A DNA stretch of 64,000 nucleotides from Notamacropus eugenii (GCF_028372415.1 NC_092873.1:357148128-357212127), one strand, 5' to 3'. Counted from the stretch's first letter, positions 44,800 through 58,866 are shown. The notes: a model not told the origin generated them from the letters alone. Numbers and translations are program-made.

Positions 44800-47523
44800 A
44801 TTATGACCTCTCCAGAGCTGAACTCCACTATTAACTCCAGAGTGTCTTCTGATTGTATGAAACAGTTTCATGTCCCATGTCATTTCTGCACACATTTGCT
44901 AGCTAGGCTCATGTCTCCGATATGGGAGACATAAACCAGAGAAGCTCCAGGATTCATCCAACTGAGATTTCGGCCTGCACTCAAGTGTTCCGGGGAAATT
45001 CCATTGAGAAGTTATCACAGTCGAAGACAGCACGATCTCACTTCTTATTTCAAATTAGTAAAAGATAATTTCTCACATTTTCCCTTCCAAATTCTCGCCC
45101 ACTCTCTACGCGCCACCCCCGCTGCGATCACGGGAAGTGTGGAGTTGGCAGGCGGCAGGCGGGAGGAGTAAGTGGGACGGAAAGGGATAGCTGTGGATAT
45201 GGAGTGGTTGTCCTTACCAAGGAGAGTCTTCTTTTCATTGGAGACACAAATGAAACAGGAGATATCGGGAGAAGGCATCTGACTAACATGAGAGGAGAAG
45301 ACGCTAGGAAGAAGGAAGTCTTGGTGAACGACTTCAGCATCTTTCAGGAACATATCAGCAAGGCCTATAGATGGGGGCTTGGGGAAGGGGAGCCATGAGA
45401 GGTGGCATGAGGCGTGTCAACGTTTGCGGGACATAGCAAGTATGTGTGTGGTTCTAAGATGAAAAGATATCTAACAGTGATATGAATGATGAATAAATGA
45501 GCTATGAGTTATGACCCAGAGAAGAAGCATGGTACCTGACTGTCAAATGGTACCTTGAAGCCATGTCCACCGACTTGGAAAAATCTTTCAGTTTACGGAC
45601 AACTTACTCTTTTCAGAATTCTGGCCACCTTAGCCGTTACCTAACATCAAGGTGATTCAGCGGAAAACTTCCACCTTGAGTGAAATTAATTTCTTTAGCT
45701 CCAAAACCCACAACGATGGATGACAGTCCTTTCAAAGCAGATTACACTGAACAGTGAGACAAAACCGTGGCACCTAAGGAGCGCTCTTTGATTCATTCCA
45801 TGATCCAAACAACGCAATTTCAAAATAGATAGGCTGATAACTTCATTCCAGTGTCTTACGGACACAAAAGGAAAGCTGTTATCGAAAACTGTGGTGCATT
45901 TCTTGTTGGACTATCTGGAGTAGTTCTGTTAAACGTTCTTAAGCTGAATCGTTACGAACCATGGAAATATTGCAAAATGGGAAATGTGAAGGCTTGGTCA
46001 GGAAGAACTGAACATTTAATGAAGTCTTTAATATGAAAGCTATTCTATTCGCTAGCTCGAAAACAAGGCCTCTTCTCCTCTCTCACTCTGCACGGAAGGT
46101 GACTGAGTTTCCAAAAAGTATGTCAGCATTGCTAAGCTTCAAAAGCATCTACGGGGATGGAAAAGTTCCAGGCATGGCTGTAGTGACAAATGCCCTACTA
46201 TTCAAAGGAAACTAATAAGTGTTCAATGAACACCCACTGAGTACAAGGCATGGGTCTTAGCAAACAAACACAGGCAAAAAGACAAGTCATTGCCTTCAAC
46301 CTGTCAAGTACGACCATTTCCAGCTCCACCCAATTTGGGGATTATTTCACATGGACGGAATTCATGGGCCAGAAGGAAAAAGAAGAGCAACTGAACCAGA
46401 CGACTACGTAGACTGGAATGGGGAAAAAGAAGATGTTGTCAAAATTCATAAAATCTCTCCAGAATTGGAGGCCATGAAGAAATCGATCGAATGCCAGGAC
46501 TCTAGGAAAAAAGCAAAGCTTCAACCCTGGCATCCATACCGTAAGAAACACCACCTTAGGCAATTATTTTCAAGGTGGTGCTTTTTGTCGCCACATCCCA
46601 TAATCATTGCTGCAACAAATGATGATCCAATATTTCATGAAATGATGTTTGCCCTTGTCTTTGAGAGCGTGATACAGGACATTCCACGAACTCCTTTGAC
46701 TGCTTCCTTAAGGAAAACCTGTGAAACCTCTTTCCTTTGACCTACAAGTGTCTCACGTATTTTCTATCTGTTTAAAGCCAGAAAGATCTGGCCGTCAAGG
46801 CTGAAAAATTCCGTCTCTAGAGGGTTGGCCTGCTGCTCCTGAACTTCTTCCTCCGTGCTTACTTTGACCACTGGGAAACAGAAACGCTGACAGGAAGGCC
46901 AATAAGGTCATTGCCAAAAGACAGGAGCTGCCAAGGCTGTTACTTGACTGGCATAGCCTTTGAGTCGTCAGCCTCACCTGCAAACCATGATGAGGCATCA
47001 GACGAGGACGAGGGGAGAGATTTGAGCTCTTGTCTAAAAGTCCTAGACCCAGACTCAGGTACCATGCCCTCACCAAAATATTTCTTTCTCAATTCGATTC
47101 GCCTCTCCCGACATCTCCATCATCAGTCATGAATAGAGAGTACCCAGCAGATAATGAAGATGACACCATCACGTGCATAGTTCTTCATCAGCATGCTGAA
47201 ATCCCTAGAACTGTTTCGAAGTTTTCTTTTGCCATATCTCCTGCATGCTGTGGGTCACTTGGAGTGGATAATGATCACCACGTCGGAAAGATCCGCAGAG
47301 GCCCTTTGTCCCATCCCGGCTAAAGACCCCGAGAAGAAAGCAGACCTCTTTCGAATTGGAGCTTTTATACAAGACAACGACATTTCTTTGGTCTGAATTG
47401 TGGCCATCACTCTTGGGTCTTTCTTTGCCGCAATCCGTCTAAGCTTCAACATCGCCTTCAGAGTAGAGTTCCCAGCTCCTCCTCTAAAACTATCCACATC
47501 CCTTAGGAAGAACCCTGCCCACC

Positions 47524-47526
<3 letters not shown>

Positions 47527-47574
<48 letters not shown>
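47527..47574. repeat. (CA)24 microsatellite, unit 7
   Basis: Perfect CA run 308 bases before the TATA box. Confidence 0.97.
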
Positions 47575-47577
<3 letters not shown>

Positions 47578-47838
47578 CACGAGTCGTGGAATGATGCACG
47601 GAAAAAAAAGATGTGTAATACCCTTGGTCATTGAGGGCAGGCAATGGCAAGGTGAACCAGGAATTGACCAAGGAGAGAAATTTGGCAGAGTAATTAAGGC
47701 AAGATGAAAAGATAAGTGATGATTCTAGAGGGCAAAAACAAATGAGATGACGAATTCCCAAAGTTCAAGGAAAAATAGATTCAGGAGAAAATAATTTCTT
47801 AATTGCATTTTACTTTTCCATCATGATAAACAATAACA

Positions 47839-47888
47839 GGGAAATCCCCTTACACGTGCTGACAGCCGTTGCTCATCGGGGTATAAAA
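47839..47888 (+). promoter_or_regulatory. KRTAP core promoter, unit 7
   Basis: Kappa-B-like GGGAAATCCC 47839-47848, CACGTG 47853-47858, TATAAAA 47882-47888. Confidence 0.8.
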
Positions 47889-47971
47889 GAGGCCCGTGGG
47901 GCAAGAAGTTTCTCAAACACAAGTCAATCCCTATCCTTGAACCAAAGCTAGAAGATCCATCCGCTGACACC

Positions 47972-48634
47972 ATGGTCAACTCCTGTTGTGGCTCCGTGTG
48001 CTCTGAGCGCAGCTGTGGCCAGGAAGCCTGTGAGGAGGCATGCTGCGCCCCCAGCTGCTGCAGACCCAGCTGCTGCCCCTCTGTGTGCTGCCAGCCAACG
48101 TGCTGCCAAACGACTTGTTGCCGCCCAACTTGCTGCCGCCCAACTTGCTGTGTGACCAGCTGCTGCCAGCCCTGCTGCCGCCCCAGCTGCTGTCGTCCCG
48201 TCTGCTGCCAGACGACTTGCTGCAGAACCACGTGCTGCCGCCCCAGCTGCTGTCTGTCCAGCTGCTGCAGACCAAGGTGCTGCCAGTCCGTTTGCTGCCA
48301 ACCCACCTGCTGCCGCCCTTCCTGCTGCCAGTCTAGTTGCTGCTCACCTTGCTGCTGCCAAACCACTTGCTGCCGCCCAACTTGCTGCCGCCCCAGCTGC
48401 TGTGTGTCCAGCTGCTGCCAGCCCTGCTGCCGCCCCAGCTGCTGTGTGTCCAGCTGCTGCCAGCCCTGCTGCCGCCCCAGCTGCTGTGTGTCCAGCTGCT
48501 GCCGGCCCTGCTGCCGCCCCAGCTGCTGTGTGTCCAGCTGCTGCCAGCCCTGCTGCCGCCCCACATGCTGCCAGACCACCTGCTGCAGGACCACCTGCTG
48601 CCGCCCAGCCTGCTGTGGCTCCTCCTGCTGCTGA
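47972..48634 (+). CDS. KRTAP4: Keratin-associated protein, KRTAP4-like, copy 7 (220 aa)
   Basis: Repeat pattern Q-Q-R-Q, the same protein as copy 2, five units away, while its direct neighbours (copies 6 and 8) carry Q-Q-R-R. It is intact, with 88 Cys. Its identity with copy 2 rather than with an adjacent copy is one of the hints of a five-unit higher-order arrangement. Confidence 0.95.
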   Translation: MVNSCCGSVCSERSCGQEACEEACCAPSCCRPSCCPSVCCQPTCCQTTCCRPTCCRPTCCVTSCCQPCCRPSCCRPVCCQTTCCRTTCCRPSCCLSSCCRPRCCQSVCCQPTCCRPSCCQSSCCSPCCCQTTCCRPTCCRPSCCVSSCCQPCCRPSCCVSSCCQPCCRPSCCVSSCCRPCCRPSCCVSSCCQPCCRPTCCQTTCCRTTCCRPACCGSSCC

Positions 48635-49085
48635 GCACCAGAACAACACCCATTGTCCACACCATCATGCCTTTTCGAGGAAATGCCCCTCTTCCTTCTT
48701 ATCTCTCACATCGTCTGCCAAGGAAGAACACGCTGACGCCAATGTGCTAGGAGCCAGGGATGAAAACCCCCGTCCTTTGGATGCATACGTCTCAACTTCT
48801 TTTCTGACCTTCCCTTTCCATTCTTTGCCAATTGGGGATCAGCTGTGGATTTTGAATGCGGTCATTCAAAAGGGACGAGAGTCCCCCAGCTCTTGGACCT
48901 CTCCCTGGCATTCCAAACCTATAGCAAAGTAGTCTCGGACAAACATCAGAATCAGAACGTGTCTACCCAGCATTTCCTGCGTCCGATACCAAGGCAACAA
49001 GGTCATTGAAACAGAAAAGACCCTTCCTACGTTCATCCAAATCATAACGTTGCCACGTTTTTCTAGCATTGCTTGTGTATTTGCA

Positions 49086-49091
49086 AATAAA
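49086..49091 (+). terminator. Polyadenylation signal AATAAA, KRTAP copy 7
   Basis: 452 bases after the stop codon. Confidence 0.65.
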
Positions 49092-51815
49092 ATTATGACC
49101 TCTCCAGAGCTGAACTCCACTATTAACTCCAGAGTGTCTTCTGATTGTATGAAACAGTTTCATGTCCCATGTCATTTCTGCACACATTTGCTAGCTAGGC
49201 TCATGTCTCCGATATGGGAGACATAAACCAGAGAAGCTCCAGGATTCATCCAACTGAGATTTCGGCCTGCACTCAAGTGTTCCGGGGAAATTCCATTGAG
49301 AAGTTATCACAGTCGAAGACAGCACGATCTCACTTCTTATTTCAAATTAGTAAAAGATAATTTCTCACATTTTCCCTTCCAAATTCTCGCCCACTCTCTA
49401 CGCGCCACCCCCGCTGCGATCACGGGAAGTGTGGAGTTGGCAGGCGGCAGGCGGGAGGAGTAAGTGGGACGGAAAGGGATAGCTGTGGATATGGAGTGGT
49501 TGTCCTTACCAAGGAGAGTCTTCTTTTCATTGGAGACACAAATGAAACAGGAGATATCGGGAGAAGGCATCTGACTAACATGAGAGGAGAAGACGCTAGG
49601 AAGAAGGAAGTCTTGGTGAACGACTTCAGCATCTTTCAGGAACATATCAGCAAGGCCTATAGATGGGGGCTTGGGGAAGGGGAGCCATGAGAGGTGGCAT
49701 GAGGCGTGTCAACGTTTGCGGGACATAGCAAGTATGTGTGTGGTTCTAAGATGAAAAGATATCTAACAGTGATATGAATGATGAATAAATGAGCTATGAG
49801 TTATGACCCAGAGAAGAAGCATGGTACCTGACTGTCAAATGGTACCTTGAAGCCATGTCCACCGACTTGGAAAAATCTTTCAGTTTACGGACAACTTACT
49901 CTTTTCAGAATTCTGGCCACCTTAGCCGTTACCTAACATCAAGGTGATTCAGCGGAAAACTTCCACCTTGAGTGAAATTAATTTCTTTAGCTCCAAAACC
50001 CACAACGATGGATGACAGTCCTTTCAAAGCAGATTACACTGAACAGTGAGACAAAACCGTGGCACCTAAGGAGCGCTCTTTGATTCATTCCATGATCCAA
50101 ACAACGCAATTTCAAAATAGATAGGCTGATAACTTCATTCCAGTGTCTTACGGACACAAAAGGAAAGCTGTTATCGAAAACTGTGGTGCATTTCTTGTTG
50201 GACTATCTGGAGTAGTTCTGTTAAACGTTCTTAAGCTGAATCGTTACGAACCATGGAAATATTGCAAAATGGGAAATGTGAAGGCTTGGTCAGGAAGAAC
50301 TGAACATTTAATGAAGTCTTTAATATGAAAGCTATTCTATTCGCTAGCTCGAAAACAAGGCCTCTTCTCCTCTCTCACTCTGCACGGAAGGTGACTGAGT
50401 TTCCAAAAAGTATGTCAGCATTGCTAAGCTTCAAAAGCATCTACGGGGATGGAAAAGTTCCAGGCATGGCTGTAGTGACAAATGCCCTACTATTCAAAGG
50501 AAACTAATAAGTGTTCAATGAACACCCACTGAGTACAAGGCATGGGTCTTAGCAAACAAACACAGGCAAAAAGACAAGTCATTGCCTTCAACCTGTCAAG
50601 TACGACCATTTCCAGCTCCACCCAATTTGGGGATTATTTCACATGGACGGAATTCATGGGCCAGAAGGAAAAAGAAGAGCAACTGAACCAGACGACTACG
50701 TAGACTGGAATGGGGAAAAAGAAGATGTTGTCAAAATTCATAAAATCTCTCCAGAATTGGAGGCCATGAAGAAATCGATCGAATGCCAGGACTCTAGGAA
50801 AAAAGCAAAGCTTCAACCCTGGCATCCATACCGTAAGAAACACCACCTTAGGCAATTATTTTCAAGGTGGTGCTTTTTGTCGCCACATCCCATAATCATT
50901 GCTGCAACAAATGATGATCCAATATTTCATGAAATGATGTTTGCCCTTGTCTTTGAGAGCGTGATACAGGACATTCCACGAACTCCTTTGACTGCTTCCT
51001 TAAGGAAAACCTGTGAAACCTCTTTCCTTTGACCTACAAGTGTCTCACGTATTTTCTATCTGTTTAAAGCCAGAAAGATCTGGCCGTCAAGGCTGAAAAA
51101 TTCCGTCTCTAGAGGGTTGGCCTGCTGCTCCTGAACTTCTTCCTCCGTGCTTACTTTGACCACTGGGAAACAGAAACGCTGACAGGAAGGCCAATAAGGT
51201 CATTGCCAAAAGACAGGAGCTGCCAAGGCTGTTACTTGACTGGCATAGCCTTTGAGTCGTCAGCCTCACCTGCAAACCATGATGAGGCATCAGACGAGGA
51301 CGAGGGGAGAGATTTGAGCTCTTGTCTAAAAGTCCTAGACCCAGACTCAGGTACCATGCCCTCACCAAAATATTTTTTTCTCAATTCGATTCGCCTCTCC
51401 CGACATCTCCATCATCAGTCATGAATAGAGAGTACCCAGCAGATAATGAAGATGACACCATCACGTGCATAGTTCTTCATCAGCATGCTGAAATCCCTAG
51501 AACTGTTTCGAAGTTTTCTTTTGCCATATCTCCTGCATGCTGTGGGTCACTTGGAGTGGATAATGATCACCACGTCGGAAAGATCCGCAGAGGCCCTTTG
51601 TCCCATCCCGGCTAAAGACCCCGAGAAGAAAGCAGACCTCTTTCGAATTGGAGCTTTTATACAAGACAACGACATTTCTTTGGTCTGAATTGTGGCCATC
51701 ACTCTTGGGTCTTTCTTTGCCGCAATCCGTCTAAGCTTCAACATCGCCTTCAGAGTAGAGTTCCCAGCTCCTCCTCTAAAACTATCCACATCCCTTAGGA
51801 AGAACCCTGCCCACC

Positions 51816-51818
<3 letters not shown>

Positions 51819-51862
<44 letters not shown>
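51819..51862. repeat. (CA)22 microsatellite, unit 8
   Basis: Perfect CA run, shortest of the ten, 309 bases before the TATA box. Confidence 0.97.
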
Positions 51863-51865
<3 letters not shown>

Positions 51866-52127
51866 CACGAGTCGTGGAATGATGCACGGGAAAAAAAGAT
51901 GTGTAATACCCTTGGTCATTGAGGGCAGGCAATGGCAAGGTGAACCAGGAATTGACCAAGGAGAGAAATTTGGCAGAGTAATTAAGGCAAGATGAAAAGA
52001 TAAGTGATGATTCTAGAGGGCAAAAACAAATGAGATAACGAATTCCCAAAGTTCAAGGAAAAAGTAGATTCAGGAGAAAATAATTTCTTAATTGCATTTT
52101 ACTTTTCCATCATGATAAACAATAACA

Positions 52128-52177
52128 GGGAAATCCCCTTACACGTGCTGACAGCCGTTGCTCATCGGGGTATAAAA
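52128..52177 (+). promoter_or_regulatory. KRTAP core promoter, unit 8
   Basis: Kappa-B-like GGGAAATCCC 52128-52137, CACGTG 52142-52147, TATAAAA 52171-52177. Confidence 0.8.
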
Positions 52178-52260
52178 GAGGCCCGTGGGGCAAGAAGTTT
52201 CTCAAACACAAGTCAATCCCTATCCTTGAACCAAAGCTAGAAGATCCATCCGCTGACACC

Positions 52261-52923
52261 ATGGTCAACTCCTGTTGTGGCTCCGTGTGCTCTGAGCGCA
52301 GCTGTGGCCAGGAAGCCTGTGAGGAGGCATGCTGCGCCCCCAGCTGCTGCAGACCCAGCTGCTGCCCCTCTGTGTGCTGCCAGCCAACGTGCTGCCAAAC
52401 GACTTGTTGCCGCCCAACTTGCTGCCGCCCAACTTGCTGTGTGACCAGCTGCTGCCAGCCCTGCTGCCGCCCCAGCTGCTGTCGTCCCGTCTGCTGCCAG
52501 ACGACTTGCTGCAGAACCACGTGCTGCCGCCCCAGCTGCTGTCTGTCCAGCTGCTGCAGACCAAGGTGCTGCCAGTCCGTTTGCTGCCAACCCACCTGCT
52601 GCCGCCCTTCCTGCTGCCAGTCTAGTTGCTGCTCACCTTGCTGCTGCCAAACCACTTGCTGCCGCCCAACTTGCTGCCGCCCCAGCTGCTGTGTGTCCAG
52701 CTGCTGCCAGCCCTGCTGCCGCCCCAGCTGCTGTGTGTCCAGCTGCTGCCAGCCCTGCTGCCGCCCCAGCTGCTGTGTGTCCAGCTGCTGCCGGCCCTGC
52801 TGCCGCCCCAGCTGCTGTGTGTCCAGCTGCTGCCGGCCCTGCTGCCGCCCCACATGCTGCCAGACCACCTGCTGCAGGACCACCTGCTGCCGCCCAGCCT
52901 GCTGTGGCTCCTCCTGCTGCTGA
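52261..52923 (+). CDS. KRTAP4: Keratin-associated protein, KRTAP4-like, copy 8 (220 aa)
   Basis: Majority protein form (Q-Q-R-R, 88 Cys). Immediately downstream it carries both agtcccttcc (about 53306) and ccagactgt (about 53420), as do copies 5 and 9. Upstream, however, its unit matches unit 3. The unit is thus a mosaic with a switch somewhere between the CA run and the 3'UTR. Confidence 0.95.
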   Translation: MVNSCCGSVCSERSCGQEACEEACCAPSCCRPSCCPSVCCQPTCCQTTCCRPTCCRPTCCVTSCCQPCCRPSCCRPVCCQTTCCRTTCCRPSCCLSSCCRPRCCQSVCCQPTCCRPSCCQSSCCSPCCCQTTCCRPTCCRPSCCVSSCCQPCCRPSCCVSSCCQPCCRPSCCVSSCCRPCCRPSCCVSSCCRPCCRPTCCQTTCCRTTCCRPACCGSSCC

Positions 52924-53374
52924 GCACCAGAACAACACCCATTGTCCACACCATCATGCCTTTTCGAGGAAATGCCCCTCTTCCTTCTTATCTCTCACAT
53001 CGTCTGCCAAGGAAGAACACGCTGACGCCAATGTGCTAGGAGCCAGGGATGAAAACCCCCGTCCTTTGGATGCATACGTCTCAACTTCTTTTCTGACCTT
53101 CCCTTTCCATTCTTTGCCAATTGGGGATCAGCTGTGGATTTTGAATGCGGTCATTCAAAAGGGACGAGAGTCCCCCAGCTCTTGGACCTCTCCCTGGCAT
53201 TCCAAACCTATAGCAAAGTAGTCTCGGACAAACATCAGAATCAGAACGTGTCTACCCAGCATTTCCTGCGTCCGATACCAAGGCAACAAGGTCATTGAAA
53301 CAGAAAAGTCCCTTCCTACGTTCATCCAAATCATAACGTTGCCACGTTTTTCTAGCATTGCTTGTGTATTTGCA

Positions 53375-53380
53375 AATAAA
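53375..53380 (+). terminator. Polyadenylation signal AATAAA, KRTAP copy 8
   Basis: 452 bases after the stop codon. Confidence 0.65.
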
Positions 53381-56104
53381 ATTATGACCTCTCCAGAGCT
53401 GAACTCCACTATTAACTCCAGACTGTCTTCTGATTGTATGAAACAGTTTCATGTCCCATGTCATTTCTGCACACATTTGCTAGCTAGGCTCATGTCTCCG
53501 ATATGGGAGACATAAACCAGAGAAGCTCCAGGATTCATCCAACTGAGATTTCGGCCTGCACTCAAGTGTTCCGGGGAAATTCCATTGAGAAGTTATCACA
53601 GTCGAAGACAGCACGATCTCACTTCTTATTTCAAATTAGTAAAAGATAATTTCTCACATTTTCCCTTCCAAATTCTCGCCCACTCTCTACGCGCCACCCC
53701 CGCTGCGATCACGGGAAGTGTGGAGTTGGCAGGCGGCAGGCGGGAGGAGTAAGTGGGACGGAAAGGGATAGCTGTGGATATGGAGTGGTTGTCCTTACCA
53801 AGGAGAGTCTTCTTTTCATTGGAGACACAAATGAAACAGGAGATATCGGGAGAAGGCATCTGACTAACATGAGAGGAGAAGACGCTAGGAAGAAGGAAGT
53901 CTTGGTGAACGACTTCAGCATCTTTCAGGAACATATCAGCAAGGCCTATAGATGGGGGCTTGGGGAAGGGGAGCCATGAGAGGTGGCATGAGGCGTGTCA
54001 ACGTTTGTGGGACATAGCAAGTATGTGTGTGGTTCTAAGATGAAAAGATATCTAACAGTGATATGAATGATGAATAAATGAGCTATGAGTTATGACCCAG
54101 AGAAGAAGCATGGTACCTGACTGTCAAATGGTACCTTGAAGCCATGTCCACCGACTTGGAAAAATCTTTCAGTTTACGGACAACTTACTCTTTTCAGAAT
54201 TCTGGCCACCTTAGCCATTACCTAACATCAAGGTGATTCAGCGGAAAACTTCCACCTTGAGTGAAATTAATTTCTTTAGCTCCAAAACCCACAACGATGG
54301 ATGACAGTCCTTTCAAAGCAGATTACACTGAACAGTGAGACAAAACCGTGGCACCTAAGGAGCGCTCTTTGATTCATTCCATGATCCAAACAACGCAATT
54401 TCAAAATAGATAGGCTGATAACTTCATTCCAGTGTCTTACGGACACAAAAGGAAAGCTGTTATCGAAAACTGTGGTGCATTTCTTGTTGGACTATCTGGA
54501 GTAGTTCTGTTAAACGTTCTTAAGCTGAATCGTTACGAACCATGGAAATATTGCAAAATGGGAAATGTGAAGGCTTGGTCAGGAAGAACTGAACATTTAA
54601 TGAAGTCTTTAATATGAAAGCTATTCTATTCGCTAGCTCGAAAACAAGGCCTCTTCTCCTCTCTCACTCTGCACGGAAGGTGACTGAGTTTCCAAAAAGT
54701 ATGTCAGCATTGCTAAGCTTCAAAAGCATCTACGGGGATGGAAAAGTTCCAGGCATGGCTGTAGTGACAAATGGCCTACTATTCAAAGGAAACTAATAAG
54801 TGTTCAATGAACACCCACTGAGTACAAGGCATGGGTCTTAGCAAACAAACACAGGCAAAAAGACAAGTCATTGCCTTCAACCTGTCAAGTACGACCATTT
54901 CCAGCTCCACCCAATTTGGGGATTATTTCACATGGACGGAATTCATGGGCCAGAAGGAAAAAGAAGAGCAACTGAACCAGACGACTACGTAGACTGGAAT
55001 GGGGAAAAAGAAGATGTTGTCAAAATTCATAAAATCTCTCCAGAATTGGAGGCCATGAAGAAATCGATCGAATGCCAGGACTCTAGGAAAAAAGCAAAGC
55101 TTCAACCCTGGCATCCATACCGTAAGAAACACCACCTTAGGCAATTATTTTCAAGGTGGTGCTTTTTGTCGCCACATCCCATAATCATTGCTGCAACAAA
55201 TGATGATCCAATATTTCATGAAATGATGTTTGCCCTTGTCTTTGAGAGCGTGATACAGGACATTCCACGAACTCCTTTGACTGCTTCCTTAAGGAAAACC
55301 TGTGAAACCTCTTTCCTTTGACCTACAAGTGTCTCACGTATTTTCTATCTGTTTAAAGCCAGAAAGATCTGGCCGTCAAGGCTGAAAAATTCCGTCTCTA
55401 GAGGGTTGGCCTGCTGCTCCTGAACTTCTTCCTCCGTGCTTACTTTGACCACTGGGAAACAGAAACGCTGACAGGAAGGCCAATAAGGTCATTGCCAAAA
55501 GACAGGAGCTGCCAAGGCTGTTACTTGACTGGCATAGCCTTTGAGTCGTCAGCCTCACCTGCAAACCATGATGAGGCATCAGACGAGGACGAGGGGAGAG
55601 ATTTGAGCTCTTGTCTAAAAGTCCTAGACCCAGACTCAGGTACCATGCCCTCACCAAAATATTTCTTTCTCAATTCGATTCGCCTCTCCCGACATCTCCA
55701 TCATCAGTCATGAATAGAGAGTACCCAGCAGATAATGAAGATGACACCATCACGTGCATAGTTCTTCATCAGCATGCTGAAATCCCTAGAACTGTTTCGA
55801 AGTTTTCTTTTGCCATATCTCCTGCATGCTGTGGGTCACTTGGAGTGGATAATGATCACCACGTCGGAAAGATCCGCAGAGGCCCTTTGTCCCATCCCAG
55901 CTAAAGACCCCGAGAAGAAAGCAGACCTCTTTCGAATTGGAGCTTTTATACAAGACAACGACATTTCTTTGGTCTGAATTGTGGCCATCACTCTTGGGTC
56001 TTTCTTTGCCGCAATCCGTCTAAGCTTCAACATCGCCTTCAGAGTAGAGTTCCCAGCTCCTCCTCTAAAACTATCCACATCCCTTAGGAAGAACCCTGCC
56101 CACC

Positions 56105-56107
<3 letters not shown>

Positions 56108-56157
<50 letters not shown>
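56108..56157. repeat. (CA)25 microsatellite, unit 9
   Basis: Perfect CA run 308 bases before the TATA box. Confidence 0.97.
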
Positions 56158-56160
<3 letters not shown>

Positions 56161-56421
56161 CACGAGTCGTGGAATGATGCACGGAAAAAAAAGATGTGTA
56201 ATACCCTTGGTCATTGAGGGCAGGCAATGGCAAGGTGAACCAGGAATTGACCAAGGAGAGAAATTTGGCAGAGTAATTAAGGCAAGATGAAAAGATAAGT
56301 GATGATTCTAGAGGGCAAAAACAAATGAGATAACGAATTCCCAAAGTTCAAGGAAAAATAGATTCAGGAGAAAATAATTTCTTAATTGCATTTTACTTTT
56401 CCATCATGATAAACAATAACA

Positions 56422-56471
56422 GGGAAATCCCCTTACACGTGCTGACAGCCGTTGCTCATCGGGGTATAAAA
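56422..56471 (+). promoter_or_regulatory. KRTAP core promoter, unit 9
   Basis: Kappa-B-like GGGAAATCCC 56422-56431, CACGTG 56436-56441, TATAAAA 56465-56471. Confidence 0.8.
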
Positions 56472-56554
56472 GAGGCCCGTGGGGCAAGAAGTTTCTCAAA
56501 CACAAGTCAATCCCTATCCTTGAACCAAAGCTAGAAGATCCATCCGCTGACACC

Positions 56555-57217
56555 ATGGTCAACTCCTGTTGTGGCTCCGTGTGCTCTGAGCGCAGCTGTG
56601 GCCAGGAAGCCTGTGAGGAGGCATGCTGCGCCCCCAGCTGCTGCAGACCCAGCTGCTGCCCCTCTGTGTGCTGCCAGCCAACGTGCTGCCAAACGACTTG
56701 TTGCCGCCCAACTTGCTGCCGCCCAACTTGCTGTGTGACCAGCTGCTGCCAGCCCTGCTGCCGCCCCAGCTGCTGTCGTCCCGTCTGCTGCCAGACGACT
56801 TGCTGCAGAACCACGTGCTGCCGCCCCAGCTGCTGTCTGTCCAGCTGCTGCAGACCAAGGTGCTGCCAGTCCGTTTGCTGCCAACCCACCTGCTGCCGCC
56901 CTTCCTGCTGCCAGTCTAGTTGCTGCTCACCTTGCTGCTGCCAAACCACTTGCTGCCGCCCAACTTGCTGCCGCCCCAGCTGCTGTGTGTCCAGCTGCTG
57001 CCAGCCCTGCTGCCGCCCCAGCTGCTGTGTGTCCAGCTGCTGCCAGCCCTGCTGCCGCCCCAGCTGCTGTGTGTCCAGCTGCTGCCGGCCCTGCTGCCGC
57101 CCCAGCTGCTGTGTGTCCAGCTGCTGCCGGCCCTGCTGCCGCCCCACATGCTGCCAGACCACCTGCTGCAGGACCACCTGCTGCCGCCCAGCCTGCTGTG
57201 GCTCCTCCTGCTGCTGA
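56555..57217 (+). CDS. KRTAP4: Keratin-associated protein, KRTAP4-like, copy 9 (220 aa)
   Basis: Majority protein form (Q-Q-R-R, 88 Cys), no private coding change noticed. Its 3' side is the closest match to copy 5 (agtcccttcc, ccagactgt, 17-bp block all shared), so units 5 and 9 look like recent copies of one another over at least 2.4 kb from the gene onward. Confidence 0.95.
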   Translation: MVNSCCGSVCSERSCGQEACEEACCAPSCCRPSCCPSVCCQPTCCQTTCCRPTCCRPTCCVTSCCQPCCRPSCCRPVCCQTTCCRTTCCRPSCCLSSCCRPRCCQSVCCQPTCCRPSCCQSSCCSPCCCQTTCCRPTCCRPSCCVSSCCQPCCRPSCCVSSCCQPCCRPSCCVSSCCRPCCRPSCCVSSCCRPCCRPTCCQTTCCRTTCCRPACCGSSCC

Positions 57218-57668
57218 GCACCAGAACAACACCCATTGTCCACACCATCATGCCTTTTCGAGGAAATGCCCCTCTTCCTTCTTATCTCTCACATCGTCTG
57301 CCAAGGAAGAACACGCTGACGCCAATGTGCTAGGAGCCAGGGATGAAAACCCCCGTCCTTTGGATGCATACGTCTCAACTTCTTTTCTGACCTTCCCTTT
57401 CCATTCTTTGCCAATTGGGGATCAGCTGTGGATTTTGAATGCGGTCATTCAAAAGGGACGAGAGTCCCCCAGCTCTTGGACCTCTCCCTGGCATTCCAAA
57501 CCTATAGCAAAGTAGTCTCGGACAAACATCAGAATCAGAACGTGTCTACCCAGCATTTCCTGCGTCCGATACCAAGGCAACAAGGTCATTGAAACAGAAA
57601 AGTCCCTTCCTACGTTCATCCAAATCATAACGTTGCCACGTTTTTCTAGCATTGCTTGTGTATTTGCA

Positions 57669-57674
57669 AATAAA
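57669..57674 (+). terminator. Polyadenylation signal AATAAA, KRTAP copy 9
   Basis: 452 bases after the stop codon. Confidence 0.65.
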
Positions 57675-58866
57675 ATTATGACCTCTCCAGAGCTGAACTC
57701 CACTATTAACTCCAGACTGTCTTCTGATTGTATGAAACAGTTTCATGTCCCATGTCATTTCTGCACACATTTGCTAGCTAGGCTCATGTCTCCGATATGG
57801 GAGACATAAACCAGAGAAGCTCCAGGATTCATCCAACTGAGATTTCGGCCTGCACTCAAGTGTTCCGGGGAAATTCCATTGAGAAGTTATCACAGTCGAA
57901 GACAGCACGATCTCACTTCTTATTTCAAATTAGTAAAAGATAATTTCTCACATTTTCCCTTCCAAATTCTCGCCCACTCTCTACGCGCCACCCCCGCTGC
58001 GATCACGGGAAGTGTGGAGTTGGCAGGCGGCAGGCGGGAGGAGTAAGTGGGACGGAAAGGGATAGCTGTGGATATGGAGTGGTTGTCCTTACCAAGGAGA
58101 GTCTTCTTTTCATTGGAGACACAAATGAAACAGGAGATATCGGGAGAAGGCATCTGACTAACATGAGAGGAGAAGACGCTAGGAAGAAGGAAGTCTTGGT
58201 GAACGACTTCAGCATCTTTCAGGAACATATCAGCAAGGCCTATAGATGGGGGCTTGGGGAAGGGGAGCCATGAGAGGTGGCATGAGGCGTGTCAACGTTT
58301 GCGGGACATAGCAAGTATGTGTGTGGTTCTAAGATGAAAAGATATCTAACAGTGATATGAATGATGAATAAATGAGCTATGAGTTATGACCCAGAGAAGA
58401 AGCATGGTACCTGACTGTCAAATGGTACCTTGAAGCCATGTCCACCGACTTGGAAAAATCTTTCAGTTTACGGACAACTTACTCTTTTCAGAATTCTGGC
58501 CACCTTAGCCGTTACCTAACATCAAGGTGATTCAGCGGAAAACTTCCACCTTGAGTGAAATTAATTTCTTTAGCTCCAAAACCCACAATGATGGATGACA
58601 GTCCTTTCAAAGCAGATTACACTGAACAGTGAGACAAAACCGTGGCACCTAAGGAGCGCTCTTTGATTCATTCCATGATCCAAACAACGCAATTTCAAAA
58701 TAGATAGGCTGATAACTTCATTCCAGTGTCTTACGGACACAAAAGGAAAGCTGTTATCGAAAACTGTGGTGCATTTCTTGTTGGACTATCTGGAGTAGTT
58801 CTGTTAAACGTTCTTAAGCTGAATCGTTACGAACCATGGAAATATTGCAAAATGGAAAATGTGAAG

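Larger units (their letters stand above)
42524..46821 (+). repeat. KRTAP tandem unit 6 (4298 bp)
   Basis: The starting motif reads gagttggcc rather than gggttggcc, private to this unit. No 17-bp block. Confidence 0.95.
46822..51113 (+). repeat. KRTAP tandem unit 7 (4292 bp)
   Basis: Close to the array consensus. No 17-bp block and no private spacer mark noticed. Confidence 0.95.
51114..55402 (+). repeat. KRTAP tandem unit 8 (4289 bp, shortest)
   Basis: Shares cgggaaaaaaag and atggcctact with unit 3. Has tatttttttctc (about 51368), shared with unit 10. Private changes: gtttgtggg (about 54003) and agccattacc (about 54215). Confidence 0.95.
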